Assembly: GCA_017405845.1 (NCBI GenBank)
Contig: JAFQZQ010000052.1
Location: 1-64,000, forward strand
DNA: 64,000 nucleotides
Origin: Mogibacterium sp.
GTDB lineage: Bacteria > Bacillota > Clostridia > Peptostreptococcales > Anaerovoracaceae
Direction: 5' to 3'
Made by a program: the position numbers and the translations under genes. Every line of letters starts with the position of its first letter. The first letter of the stretch is position 1. Shown here piece after piece: positions 35,641-43,909 of this stretch. Below the pieces are notes generated by a model. It worked only from the letters and a program-made list of their open reading frames with translations, ran no database searches and had not been told where the DNA came from.

Positions 35641-36525
35641 CTACACTTTCTCGCTGACCTTCTTGCCTAGCAGGCCCGTAGGTTTTACGAGCAGCACGAT
35701 GATCAGGCATGCAAATACGATGGCGTCTGAGAGTTCTGTCGAGATATATGCTCTCGAGAAGATCTCGATTATTCCCAGGATAAGTCCTCCGATCATAGCT
35801 CCCGGTATGGAACCGATGCCTCCGAATACAGCAGCGGTAAACGCCTTGATACCAGGCATCGCGCCGGTAGTAGGCATGAGTACCGGATAAGCAGAAAGCA
35901 TCAGAACTCCTGCCACGGCGGCAAGGCCGGATCCGATGGCGAATGTGAGCGAAATTGACTGGTTGACGTTGATACCCATCAGCTGTGCAGCACCGTTGTC
36001 CTCAGAAACCGCTCTCATGGCTTTGCCCGCTTTTGTCTTGTTTACGAAAAGCGTAAGCAGGACCATGATGATGATGTTTGCCAGGATCGTGAAGAGCGAT
36101 TCCGGTGTGATGGTCAGCTGTCCGTTTGCCGCATGGATAGGCTTCATGCCCTTGAACAGGCTGGTGAACATCTTTGGGTTTGCTCCCCAGATGAGAAGCG
36201 CTATGTTCTGCAGAAAGTATGATACGCCGATAGCTGTGATCAATACTGCAAGTGAGCCCGTACCTCTGAGCGGTCGGTATGCGAGTCTCTCGATGGTAAT
36301 ACCGAGAGCCGTGCAAATGAAGATAGCAACCAGAAGCGCCAGCCATCCGTTCAGCCCCATATACATGGTCATTACAAATGACATGTATCCGCCGATCATG
36401 ATGACATCGCCGTGAGCGAAGTTGAGCATCTTGGAAATACCGTAAACCATGGTATATCCAAGCGCTATGATCGCATATACGCTTCCCAGGCTGAGACCTG
36501 AGATTATATTAGTCAATAAATTCAT
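35641..36525 (-). CDS. livH: Branched-chain amino acid ABC transporter permease LivH
   Basis: The 294-residue permease has about eight membrane helices and the LivH hallmarks GSVYAIIALGYTMVYGISKMLNFAHGD (start) and FTAAVFGGIGSIPGAMIGGLILG (coupling region). It lies 95 bases after the binding-protein gene. Nothing unusual is seen. Confidence 0.95.
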   Translation of the reverse strand: MNLLTNIISGLSLGSVYAIIALGYTMVYGISKMLNFAHGDVIMIGGYMSFVMTMYMGLNGWLALLVAIFICTALGITIERLAYRPLRGTGSLAVLITAIGVSYFLQNIALLIWGANPKMFTSLFKGMKPIHAANGQLTITPESLFTILANIIIMVLLTLFVNKTKAGKAMRAVSEDNGAAQLMGINVNQSISLTFAIGSGLAAVAGVLMLSAYPVLMPTTGAMPGIKAFTAAVFGGIGSIPGAMIGGLILGIIEIFSRAYISTELSDAIVFACLIIVLLVKPTGLLGKKVSEKV

Positions 36526-36620
36526 GGTTTCTTCTTTCTTCTTTAGACGTGGCTGTGGGGTGCCGCATTGTTATGCAACACCCCTATGCCGACAACTATA
36601 CACTTGTTTCAGTCAGTGTA

Positions 36621-37793
36621 TTACTTAACTGGAACGTATACGCCATTCTCGATTACCATGGCGTTAGGTGTCTTGTTGACTTCGCCTGCCTCATTCCACT
36701 GCATCTCAGCGCCTGTAACGCCGCTTGCTGTGAAGTCGCCTGCGAACTGAGCAATGAGTGCCTCGCAGATCTCCTCGTGGGATGCAGAAGCATCAAGTCC
36801 AGCCTCGTTCATTGCCTTGTATACAGCATATACGCAGTCATAAGCGTCAGCTGCGAACTGGTTTGGCTCCTCGCCATAAGCTTCCTTGTATGCTGCTACG
36901 AAATTCTGTGTAGCCTCATCCTCAGCTGTAGCGATGAACGGTGTCAGGAGCATAACGCCCTCTGCCAGTGATGTATCGAATCCCTCGAGTGTGAGGATTC
37001 CGTCCATACCGTCAACTCCGAAGAATGTTGGAGCGTATCCGATCTTGTCTGCCTGGATCAGGATGTTCGAAGCCGGTGTGTAGTAGATTGGCAGGAAGAC
37101 GAAGTCTGCGCCTGCGTTCTTCATGCTGTTGATCTGAGCCTGGAAGTCAGTGTTAGCATCATCAGAGAATGCCTCAACTGCTACGAGCTTCTTGCCTGCT
37201 GCTTCATATTCTGCTTTGAACTTGTCGAAGATTCCTGCGGAGTAGTCGGATGCGTTGTTGTAGATAACTCCTACCTTAGCATCTGCCATGTTTGCTACTA
37301 TCCAATCTGCTGCAGCGACACCCTGGTTAGGGTCGGAGAAGCAAAGCTGGAATACGTTGTCCTTACCCTCTGTTACAGCTACCTGGGAAGCCGAAGGTGT
37401 GAGCTCGAATACTCTGTCTTCGAATGCCTTCTCGGATGCTGCTACGCAGGAACCGGAAGTTGTGGATCCGATGAATACCTTCATTCCGTCATCCATCAGC
37501 TTGTTGTAAGCGTTAACAGCCTTCTCGCCATCAGCCTCGTCGTCCTCTGCCTGCCATGCAAGCTGGATTCCGTCCGGATTAGCTGCGTTGATCTCGTCTA
37601 CTGCGAGCTGTCCGCCGTTCTTAACTGCGTTTCCGTAAATAGCTGCAGGTCCTGTGAGAGGTCCTGTATTTCCGAGTAATACTGCACCAGCATCTCCTGC
37701 ATCACTGCTTCCGCCGCCGCCACACGCTGCGAGCATGAATGCCATCATGCAGGAGAGTGCTACAACTACGACCTTTGTCCATGTCTTTTTCAT
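36621..37793 (-). CDS. livK: Branched-chain amino acid-binding lipoprotein
   Basis: From the ATG at 37793 (AGAAAGGGAG just upstream) the product has 390 residues: a lipoprotein signal with lipobox FMLAAC, a Gly/Ser-rich linker and a type I periplasmic-binding fold of the LivJ/LivK family (NTGPLTGPAAIYGNAVKNGG, AFSDDANTDFQAQINSMKNAGADFV). It is the first structural gene of the liv operon, preceded by a leader of about 270 bases with a short ORF and a hairpin. A longer reading from 37877 has no binding site at its start. Confidence 0.95.
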   Translation of the reverse strand: MKKTWTKVVVVALSCMMAFMLAACGGGGSSDAGDAGAVLLGNTGPLTGPAAIYGNAVKNGGQLAVDEINAANPDGIQLAWQAEDDEADGEKAVNAYNKLMDDGMKVFIGSTTSGSCVAASEKAFEDRVFELTPSASQVAVTEGKDNVFQLCFSDPNQGVAAADWIVANMADAKVGVIYNNASDYSAGIFDKFKAEYEAAGKKLVAVEAFSDDANTDFQAQINSMKNAGADFVFLPIYYTPASNILIQADKIGYAPTFFGVDGMDGILTLEGFDTSLAEGVMLLTPFIATAEDEATQNFVAAYKEAYGEEPNQFAADAYDCVYAVYKAMNEAGLDASASHEEICEALIAQFAGDFTASGVTGAEMQWNEAGEVNKTPNAMVIENGVYVPVK

Positions 37794-37883
37794 TTTCTTT
37801 CTCCCTTTCTCTTCTGAAACAATTGGAATCTGACTGAGTGTTAGTTGATAGTTGCCTGTTAACCGTTGCCCGGGCATTAATTA

Positions 37884-37903
37884 AGCCCGCATCGCTGCGG
37901 GCT
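37884..37903 (-). promoter_or_regulatory. GC-rich stem-loop in the liv leader, possible attenuator
   Basis: AGCCCGCA, a GCGA tetraloop and TGCGGGCT make a perfect eight-pair stem on the minus strand, 38 bases after the leader ORF stop. It is followed by TAATTAAT, a poor T-tract. GCGGGC of its right arm can instead pair with GCCCGGGC 9 bases downstream, giving a competing structure. Confidence 0.5.
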
Positions 37904-37941
37904 CCCAAGCATCAGGTTTTGACCTTTTGTACTCTATCGCC

Positions 37942-38028
37942 CTACAGCATAACATCGCCCTCTACCAGTCTTACGACCAGAAGGACGCCGATAATACCGA
38001 TGACGATAACGCTAGAACTAAAGTACAT
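37942..38028 (-). CDS. 28-codon leader ORF rich in Val, Ile and Leu
   Basis: AAGGAG stands six bases before an ATG; the ORF encodes MYFSSSVIVIGIIGVLLVV followed by RLVEGDVML. Fifteen of 28 residues are Val (7), Ile (4) or Leu (4). It lies about 33 bases after the expected start of transcription and before a hairpin and livK. A leader peptide whose translation senses charged Val/Ile/Leu tRNA, as for ilv operons in enteric bacteria, is the best reading. A small one-helix membrane protein is the alternative, since the same residues also suit a transmembrane helix. Confidence 0.6.
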   Translation of the reverse strand: MYFSSSVIVIGIIGVLLVVRLVEGDVML

Positions 38029-38038
38029 AATGGTCTCC

Positions 38039-38142
38039 TTTTGTGTACAGGTTTTGTGTACAGTGCGATTATAGTATTGTGAAGATTGTGTGTCAACGCT
38101 TTTTGTGAAAAAGTTCAATTTTTGACCTCTAATTTGTGTACA
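38039..38142. repeat. Three direct repeats of TTTGTGTACA around the liv promoter
   Basis: The plus-strand copies are at 38040-38049, 38053-38062 and 38133-38142. The first two are identical over TTTTGTGTACA, 13 bases apart, and cover the expected start site. The third lies upstream of the -35 box. They look like binding sites of a repressor or activator of the liv operon. Confidence 0.6.
38068..38096 (-). promoter_or_regulatory. Consensus sigma-70 type promoter of the liv operon
   Basis: TTGACA (38096-38091) and TATAAT (38073-38068) are separated by exactly 17 bases on the minus strand. The start of transcription would be near 38061. Both boxes match consensus fully, so strong transcription held in check by repression or attenuation is expected. 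Confidence 0.9.
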
Positions 38143-38172
38143 TTATACAAAACAAGGCGGTACATTTTTTGT

Positions 38173-38202
38173 CAAAAAACAAAGCCTCCACTCGGGAGGC
38201 TT
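38173..38202 (-). terminator. Rho-independent terminator after the phosphoribosyltransferase gene
   Basis: AAGCCTCC, loop CGAGT, GGAGGCTT, then TGTTTTTT on the minus strand. It lies about 30 bases after the stop codon and ahead of the liv promoter. Confidence 0.9.
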
Positions 38203-38231
38203 GAAATTTCAGCAATTGTGGGCGTTTTACC

Positions 38232-38780
38232 CTATTGTGGAGTGCCGTCCGAATTGAAGAGCGGCAGGTACTCGAGGTATGTGATGTCAGTGCGGTCTGC
38301 AGCCTCGCCTTCTGCGAGAACAGTGAATTTGCCTACGATCTCTCCGCCGACAGTGTCAACAAGAGTCTCGAGAGCAGCGAGCGATTCGCCTGTGCTGATA
38401 ACGTCATCAACGATCAGTGCGCGCTTGCCCTGGATCTCCATTCTCTCATCTCTTCCGAGACACAGTGTCTGAATGTGGTCTGTAGTAATAGAATTGACCT
38501 GAACTTTTACGACATCCTGCATGTAGAGCTTCGCTCCCTTGCGGGCTACGATATACGGCTTGCCGGACTGACGTGCCATCTCATAGCACAGAGGAATACC
38601 CTTGCATTCAGCAGTAACGAGAACATCGAACTCAGGCGCCTGCTTCAGAAGCTCGCGTGCTGCGGCCTCAGTAACCTCAACGTCATTGAACATAATGAAA
38701 CCTGCGATATACAGGTCGTCTGTGACCTTGCAGAGCGGCAGATGCCTCTCGAGGCCTGCGATTGTCATCTTATAATCCAT
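38232..38780 (-). CDS. Phosphoribosyltransferase, adenine PRTase-like
   Basis: The 182-residue type I phosphoribosyltransferase carries the PRPP-binding motif ALIVDDVISTGESL (near residues 120-133) and the flexible-loop region KGAKLYMQD. The N-terminal LPLCKVTDDLYIAGFIMFNDVE differs from classical Apt, which has a stretch starting IPDFP, so the base it uses is uncertain; a role in purine salvage is the likely one. It stands alone between sortase B and the liv promoter with its own terminator. Confidence 0.8.
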   Translation of the reverse strand: MDYKMTIAGLERHLPLCKVTDDLYIAGFIMFNDVEVTEAAARELLKQAPEFDVLVTAECKGIPLCYEMARQSGKPYIVARKGAKLYMQDVVKVQVNSITTDHIQTLCLGRDERMEIQGKRALIVDDVISTGESLAALETLVDTVGGEIVGKFTVLAEGEAADRTDITYLEYLPLFNSDGTPQ

Positions 38781-38870
38781 GGTCTTTTCCTTTCGATCAT
38801 CACATTAACAACAGAAAAATTTTATCACAACGCATCTTGTTTTTGTAGATTTTTTGCTGCGCCTGTCTGC

Positions 38871-39620
38871 TTAATCCTGCGGAACCATCTTGCACGCGAT
38901 GATGTAGCGGGCATTCTCAAACTCATATGCACATGTAGAGAGCATGACGAGCCTGTCCTCTGTGGTTACCTTCACATCCGTAGTATAATCAGCCAGCTTC
39001 TCGACCAGATCGAGATACTTCTGCTTTTCCTCTTCATCCTCAATATTTGTCATATAGATGTTGCTGTCCGACGGCTCGTTGAGGAAAGCCCATATCTCGA
39101 GATCGAACTTCCCTTCAGGGGTGCTGAGCTCGAGCTTCGGATTCTTCTCGCAGTATTCAGGATCTCTCAGCTCCTTGAGACAGGCAAACATAGTGCCGTC
39201 CTTCATATGGTGGCCGTACACTATCGTGTTGAACTGTCTGAACGGCGCCTTGGTGACACAGTCCGCAAACAGCGTGCCGCAGCCGCCCCACGTACGGTCG
39301 AACAGCATGCTGAGATACATCTCGTTGTTCTCTCCCTTTACGACCGGATAATCGATGATCGTATCCTTATAGAACAGCCAGCCGATAACATCAGGGTTAA
39401 TTTTTTTGAGAGCATCAAAATCGATAGCGTCCTCGGCGTCTCCGGCCTGCTCAGATATCTTGTTGTATACCGATCTGTCAGCCTGATAGTTTTTCATTAT
39501 CGTGAAGACTCTCCAGCCCGAAACAAGCATGATGCCCGCGAGGCATATCATGATCACGTTAGAGGCAGTGCGTCTTATCTTCTTGTTTTTTGATGGTTTT
39601 TTCTTAGGTGTTTCGTCCAT
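38871..39620 (-). CDS. srtB: Class B sortase
   Basis: The 249-residue membrane-anchored transpeptidase has a basic N-terminus, one membrane helix (about 22-42) and a SrtB domain. Catalytic residues are H137 in VYGHHMKDGTMF, C230 in LSTCAYEFENARYI and R238. It would join surface proteins to the cell wall. No sorting-signal substrate is encoded next to it in this window. It follows the phosphohexomutase gene by 25 bases. Confidence 0.93.
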   Translation of the reverse strand: MDETPKKKPSKNKKIRRTASNVIMICLAGIMLVSGWRVFTIMKNYQADRSVYNKISEQAGDAEDAIDFDALKKINPDVIGWLFYKDTIIDYPVVKGENNEMYLSMLFDRTWGGCGTLFADCVTKAPFRQFNTIVYGHHMKDGTMFACLKELRDPEYCEKNPKLELSTPEGKFDLEIWAFLNEPSDSNIYMTNIEDEEEKQKYLDLVEKLADYTTDVKVTTEDRLVMLSTCAYEFENARYIIACKMVPQD

Positions 39621-39645
39621 TAGCTTATCTCATCCCCGTCGCAGC

Positions 39646-41145
39646 TCAGGCTTCAGGGATTTCTATCTCCTTATAGTCTTTCATGAAATCATATATTGCT
39701 GCCAAAGCTTTGTCTGCTCCGCCTTCGGCATCCGACTCAACGTTGAGCGCCATGACAGGATCGTGGAGGGAAAGCCTCAGCAGGAACCAGCCTTTATATC
39801 CGTCAAGGTCATAATTGACCCTCACGCCCTCATAGTTAGGCACCACTACTTCGAGCTTGCTTGAGTACTCAGCCCATTTGCCGAAGTCCTCGAGCACGCC
39901 CATACCGTATGTCTTGAAGTCCTCTGCTTTGATCTTAAATCTGACTTCCTTTGACTCAGCCGGCGACTCCAGCCCTTCGAGCAGCGCCATGATGTCTTTG
40001 CCCTGTGCCTTGAGCCTTGCTGCGTTGATTATAATCTGTACAGCCAGGAAAGCTCCGTCATCGAGGTAGTAGTTGTCGGAATATGCAGCGTGGCCCGATG
40101 TCTCTATAGCCAGAAAAGCCTGCTCTCCGGCGGCATTAAGCTCTTTGGCCTTGTTGATTACGTTCTTGTATCCCCTCTTATATCTCAGATGCTTCAGACC
40201 AAGCTTGCCCTCAAGGAACTCATGCAGTTCGTTCGAAGTAATGCTGTCTGTAACGACAGTGCCTCCCGGATAATCTTCCGCTGCCAGAGCCGCTGCCAGA
40301 GCGACGATCTCGTTGCGCGCGATCGGCTTCCCTCCCGGTCCTACAGCTGCAGACCTGTCACCGTCCGTATCGAAGATGATTCCGAGATCTGCGTCATTGT
40401 CCTTTACAGCCTTGCAAATAGCCGCCATCGCCTGAGCGTTTTCAGGATTGGCCGGATGATTAGGGAAGGTTCCGTCCGGTTCAAGATAGAGGCTTCCGCT
40501 TACATCAGCTCCCATTCTCTCCAGAACTTCATTTGCAAAGAATCCCGCAGCTCCGTTGCCCGCATCGACTACTATATGCATGCCTTTCAGATAGCCCGGC
40601 ACATCCTTCAGTCCGGCAGCTATCATCTGACGAAGGTATGCGGCATACATCATTCTGACGTTGGTCTTCATCTCATCATATACACCGCCGATGAAAGTAT
40701 AGCGGCTAGCCAGTCTGAGTATTTCAGCTATATCTTCTTTCTCCGGACCACCCTCTGCAGTAAAGAACTTGAATCCGTTTCTTTCGTAAGGCAGGTGGCT
40801 GGCGGTGATCATGATGGCACCGTCAAACTCAAACTGAGGCATCACGGTAGACATGAACATCGCAGGCGTTGTTGCAAGTCCTGCATCGTGGCCAACTGCA
40901 CCCCAGAGCGCAATAGCCTCTAGCACGCCTTCCTTGAGCTCATCGCCTGAAAGACGCGGATCCTGGCCTACGCACACATTGAGCATCACCGGGTTCTTCT
41001 GCACTTTTTTTGAAAGCCAGTAAATGAAAGCTCCTGTGATCTGCCCTGCTACTTCCTTATTGAGATTGACCTCCGGGCCACCCTCAGTCTGAATGGCAAC
41101 TCCACGGATATCGCTTCCGTTCTGAAGTTTTTTGAAATCTATCAT
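39646..41145 (-). CDS. Phosphoglucomutase/phosphomannomutase family protein
   Basis: The 499-residue alpha-D-phosphohexomutase has the phospho-serine loop ITASHLPYERNG (S116), the metal loop DTDGDRSAA (near 245) and the sugar-binding ETSGHAAYSDNYY. The His-Leu-Pro after the serine, instead of His-Asn-Pro, resembles plant and bacterial phosphomannomutase/phosphoglucomutase relatives. It would interconvert hexose 1- and 6-phosphates, joining the Leloir products and cell-wall sugar synthesis. An extended -10-like TGTTAAAAT lies about 40 bases before the ATG. Confidence 0.88.
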   Translation of the reverse strand: MIDFKKLQNGSDIRGVAIQTEGGPEVNLNKEVAGQITGAFIYWLSKKVQKNPVMLNVCVGQDPRLSGDELKEGVLEAIALWGAVGHDAGLATTPAMFMSTVMPQFEFDGAIMITASHLPYERNGFKFFTAEGGPEKEDIAEILRLASRYTFIGGVYDEMKTNVRMMYAAYLRQMIAAGLKDVPGYLKGMHIVVDAGNGAAGFFANEVLERMGADVSGSLYLEPDGTFPNHPANPENAQAMAAICKAVKDNDADLGIIFDTDGDRSAAVGPGGKPIARNEIVALAAALAAEDYPGGTVVTDSITSNELHEFLEGKLGLKHLRYKRGYKNVINKAKELNAAGEQAFLAIETSGHAAYSDNYYLDDGAFLAVQIIINAARLKAQGKDIMALLEGLESPAESKEVRFKIKAEDFKTYGMGVLEDFGKWAEYSSKLEVVVPNYEGVRVNYDLDGYKGWFLLRLSLHDPVMALNVESDAEGGADKALAAIYDFMKDYKEIEIPEA

Positions 41146-41436
41146 ATGTTTCGCCTCTCCTGTCCAGATAATTGCATGACTATTTTAACATATAAAATGA
41201 AGCAGTGTTCCTATGTTTTACTTTATATAAAAGACAAATAAGGATGTTCTGATGTTACAGTCTTCTGAGAATTGCCCCATTGCTCGTCGTATGTCAACAA
41301 AGTTCGAGAGTAACGCCTGTATATAAATGCATATTGCTCATGTATACCAAAGAAGGTTATTTGGGAGAAAGGGATCACTTTTGTGATACTTTTATTACAT
41401 AATTGTGCATTTAGGATCATCAATTAATAATTCCTC

Positions 41437-41530
41437 TCTTGCCGACGAGTGGTTGCCCGTCGTGAAGAAAGCCCAATAGTCATGTTACGGCTTTTAGGGA
41501 GCACAAAAGTGCTCCTCCTACCCTCTATTT
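41437..41530 (+). ncRNA. Candidate structured RNA in a 485-base gene-free spacer
   Basis: Three stem-loops follow one another on the plus strand: CGACG/CGTCG (41443-41447 with 41458-41462), AAAGCC/GGCTTT (41468-41473 with 41489-41494) round a 15-base loop, and TAGG-GAGCAC/GTGCTC-CT-CCTA (41495-41520) round AAAA. Both flanking genes run on the minus strand and end or begin well away, so this is an isolated unit. The layout recalls the omega (HEARO) RNAs of IscB-type elements, but no iscB, isrB or tnpB gene is near. Strand and identity are not certain. I see nothing else of note in 41190-41430. Confidence 0.35.
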
Positions 41531-41561
41531 TCATAGAAAGGTATACACTTGCAACAAACTA

Positions 41562-41589
41562 AAAGCAGGGGCCGAATGGCCCCTGCTTT
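41562..41589 (-). terminator. Rho-independent terminator of the V-ATPase operon
   Basis: A perfect 12-bp stem (AAAGCAGGGGCC and complement) closes a four-base loop; on the minus strand it runs into CTTTTAGTTTG. It lies about 45 bases after the K-subunit stop. Confidence 0.9.
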
Positions 41590-41631
41590 ATTTCAGTCAG
41601 CTATTCTATATAGTTTGGATTAGCGAGCCGC

Positions 41632-42066
41632 TTAGCCTGCACTATTGAGCAGCAGCAGTCCGAATACGAGAGTAAAGAGCGCTACTGTCTCTACGATACC
41701 GATTACGATGAAGTAGTTAGCAGTACCTTTGCCTGTTGCTCCGAGAGCATCAGATGCAGCAGCTGCGCATCTGCCCTGGAAGAGGGCTGACATTCCGATG
41801 GCGAGTCCGCCGAAGAGGCCTACGCCGAGAGCCATGCCGGCATCGCAGTTTGCGCTGTTGATGAAGTTCATCAGCAGGAAGCCGTAGATGGTCTGTGTGA
41901 GCGGAGCACCGGTGAAAGCGATCATAATGAATGGAGCAGGCTTGCCGGCAGCGTAGCATTTCTTCCATGCACCTACCGAGGACATTCCGGCGAATCCGGC
42001 GCCGAATGCAGAACCAGCAGCAGATAAACCAAGGGCCGCAGCCATACCTATAAATGCAAGATTCAT
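41632..42066 (-). CDS. ntpK: V/A-type ATPase proteolipid subunit K
   Basis: The 144-residue protein has two helical hairpins (four membrane helices) and forms the ion-carrying rotor ring. The ion-binding carboxylate is E126 in GIVETVAL. T57, Q58 (LTQTIYG) and Q97 (LFQGR) match T64, Q65 and Q110 of Enterococcus hirae NtpK, the side chains that hold Na+, so a sodium-moving ring is likely. It is the last gene of the operon, 17 bases after subunit I, with an AAGGAG site. Confidence 0.92.
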   Translation of the reverse strand: MNLAFIGMAAALGLSAAGSAFGAGFAGMSSVGAWKKCYAAGKPAPFIMIAFTGAPLTQTIYGFLLMNFINSANCDAGMALGVGLFGGLAIGMSALFQGRCAAAASDALGATGKGTANYFIVIGIVETVALFTLVFGLLLLNSAG

Positions 42067-42083
42067 AATAATTTCTCCTTTTC

Positions 42084-43907
42084 TTATTTGTTCAGTTTCT
42101 TAAATGGTTCATATGGCAGTCCTGTCCACTCGAGGCCGACCTGACCCGAGAACTCGAGTACGTTCAGACGCACGCCGTGAACGACTACCGACAGGAAACA
42201 CATTATTATGTTGAGTGCATGGCCTATAAGTACGACCAGTACACCGAGGATTATCAGAGGGCCGTGCATTCCTGCCGCAATCCCGTTGAAACTCTGCGAG
42301 ATCGCAACGCCGGCCATACCGACTGCGAACAGTCTTATGTAACTCATTACGTTTCCGAAACAGCTTATTGTGTCTAAGAAGTCCGTAAACGCATTTGCCA
42401 GACCTGCTTTAAGACCTTGTCCAAAAGTCTTGTCAGGCGACATGCCGCCAAACAGCAGTACGAGCACGAATGCTACGCCGATCAGTGCAAACACCGGTAC
42501 AAGGCTGATGTTTTCGTGGATAACCAGATTCAGGGCCAGCAGGTACATCGCCACTACAGCGATTGCCCAGCCAAGACTTGCGACCCACGAAAGATCTTTC
42601 TTCGGAAGCTTCTCCTTTATCGAAAGGATGGAACCAAGCACCATCTGGATAGCGCCTATCGAGAACGAGAATTTCATTATCGCGTTCTGGGTAACATTCG
42701 ACGTAAGTCCGAAGTACTCCGGATACGTTGCCAGGCTCGGTATTACGAGGCCTTTTAGTAATGGTACCTTCATGGCGCTTTCCATTCCGAACCACGTGCC
42801 CGTGACAGCGCCCCATATGATGGTTGCTATCGATAGCACGAAGAGAAGGAATGTGACCGTGCTGCCCTCTTTCTGCTTAACTCTGAGTGCAATCGTACCG
42901 AGCAGAATGAGTACACCATAGCCTCCATCTCCGATTATCATCGCGAAGAACAGTGTGAAGAACAGGAAGAACCAGAGCGATACATCCTGCTCTCTGTAGC
43001 CAGGGAGAACGCCGAGTATGTCGAATACCGGCTCGATGAGCTTGGATACCTTGTTGAAGCGGAGCTTCGTAGGTATCTGATCATCGTCATCTGCTACATC
43101 GTCAGCTGCCCATGCGAACTTCTTTTCGGCAGCCATGGTCTTTATCTTGTCGAGCTCGACTTCAGGGACATAACCGGAGATCCATACGAAATCATCGTCT
43201 CCCTGAGATGTCGCGCTTGCCGATGAGTAGTTGACCTCATTCTGCATCTTGAGCAGCTGATCCTTGAAGCTGGCGTCATATACGGATGCGGCTTTGAGTG
43301 TAGTGTCGCAGTCCTCTATGCCCTTGCGTGCATCTTCGATCTTCTGCTTAAGCTCGCTTATGCTGCTATCACCCGGTATAAACTCGGATGCCTGGATGGA
43401 TGCAGGGAGTGTACCGAATACAGCTACCGCATCCTGCTTGTCGACAGGAGCCAGGCGGATGTAGCGCACATCGTTTTCTGCCTGCAGAGCCTGGAATTCC
43501 TTGCTGCCCATGCGGTAGAAGTGGAAATCGTAGCCGGCTTCCTTGAGCTCTTTGAGCTCTTCAGGTGAGAAGTCGCCCCACGCTGAGATCCTGTCTATCT
43601 CCGTGTTTGCAGCACTTATATCCTGACCCAGGGCATTCTTGCGATCCATCGCTTCCTGTACCCCGTCGTACATTTTTTTGAATTCATCGTCTGCGAGGAT
43701 CTCGCTTACCTGCTCCTGTTTAGGATCGGCATAGTCCTTAAGGGCCATTTCCGTCCTTGACAGTGCCTGGAAGCGGTCGGATACCTCGCGGTCCGCACTT
43801 TGTTTTTCTGCGAGATGCATTACACCAATATCTCTGAGGCTATTGAGCATCTCTTCTTTAGCAGAGGCAGATGTGACGATGTGTACCATTTTCATTTTTT
43901 CAACCAT
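42084..43907 (-). CDS. ntpI: V/A-type ATPase subunit I (stator membrane subunit)
   Basis: The 607-residue protein has a cytoplasmic N-terminal half rich in coiled coil (to about 300) and a C-terminal half with seven or eight membrane helices (FFTLFFAMIIGDGGYG, FLDTISCFGNVMSYIRLFAVG, holding the conserved Arg needed for ion flow). It forms the ion half-channels against the K ring and ties the stator to the head. It is at the short end for the family. It follows subunit D by two bases. Confidence 0.93.
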   Translation of the reverse strand: MVEKMKMVHIVTSASAKEEMLNSLRDIGVMHLAEKQSADREVSDRFQALSRTEMALKDYADPKQEQVSEILADDEFKKMYDGVQEAMDRKNALGQDISAANTEIDRISAWGDFSPEELKELKEAGYDFHFYRMGSKEFQALQAENDVRYIRLAPVDKQDAVAVFGTLPASIQASEFIPGDSSISELKQKIEDARKGIEDCDTTLKAASVYDASFKDQLLKMQNEVNYSSASATSQGDDDFVWISGYVPEVELDKIKTMAAEKKFAWAADDVADDDDQIPTKLRFNKVSKLIEPVFDILGVLPGYREQDVSLWFFLFFTLFFAMIIGDGGYGVLILLGTIALRVKQKEGSTVTFLLFVLSIATIIWGAVTGTWFGMESAMKVPLLKGLVIPSLATYPEYFGLTSNVTQNAIMKFSFSIGAIQMVLGSILSIKEKLPKKDLSWVASLGWAIAVVAMYLLALNLVIHENISLVPVFALIGVAFVLVLLFGGMSPDKTFGQGLKAGLANAFTDFLDTISCFGNVMSYIRLFAVGMAGVAISQSFNGIAAGMHGPLIILGVLVVLIGHALNIIMCFLSVVVHGVRLNVLEFSGQVGLEWTGLPYEPFKKLNK

Positions 43908-43909
43908 CG

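Noticed and set aside
37800..38030. The leader ORF as a KdpF-type small membrane protein
   Set aside because: Size and hydrophobicity would fit, but no kdp genes are near, while liv genes follow and the codon content matches their substrates; kept only as the alternative explanation.
38150..38160. Possible T-box element (GTACCGCC) before the liv operon
   Set aside because: Only a few bases agree with the T-box core, it lies upstream of the promoter, and no specifier stem is seen.
38235..39593. 452-codon plus-strand frame across the phosphoribosyltransferase and sortase genes
   Set aside because: It runs over two well-supported minus-strand genes and the gap between them; no domain is visible.
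41223..41423. 66-codon minus-strand frame in the spacer before the phosphohexomutase gene
   Set aside because: No ribosome site, no domain, AT-rich composition; treated as chance.
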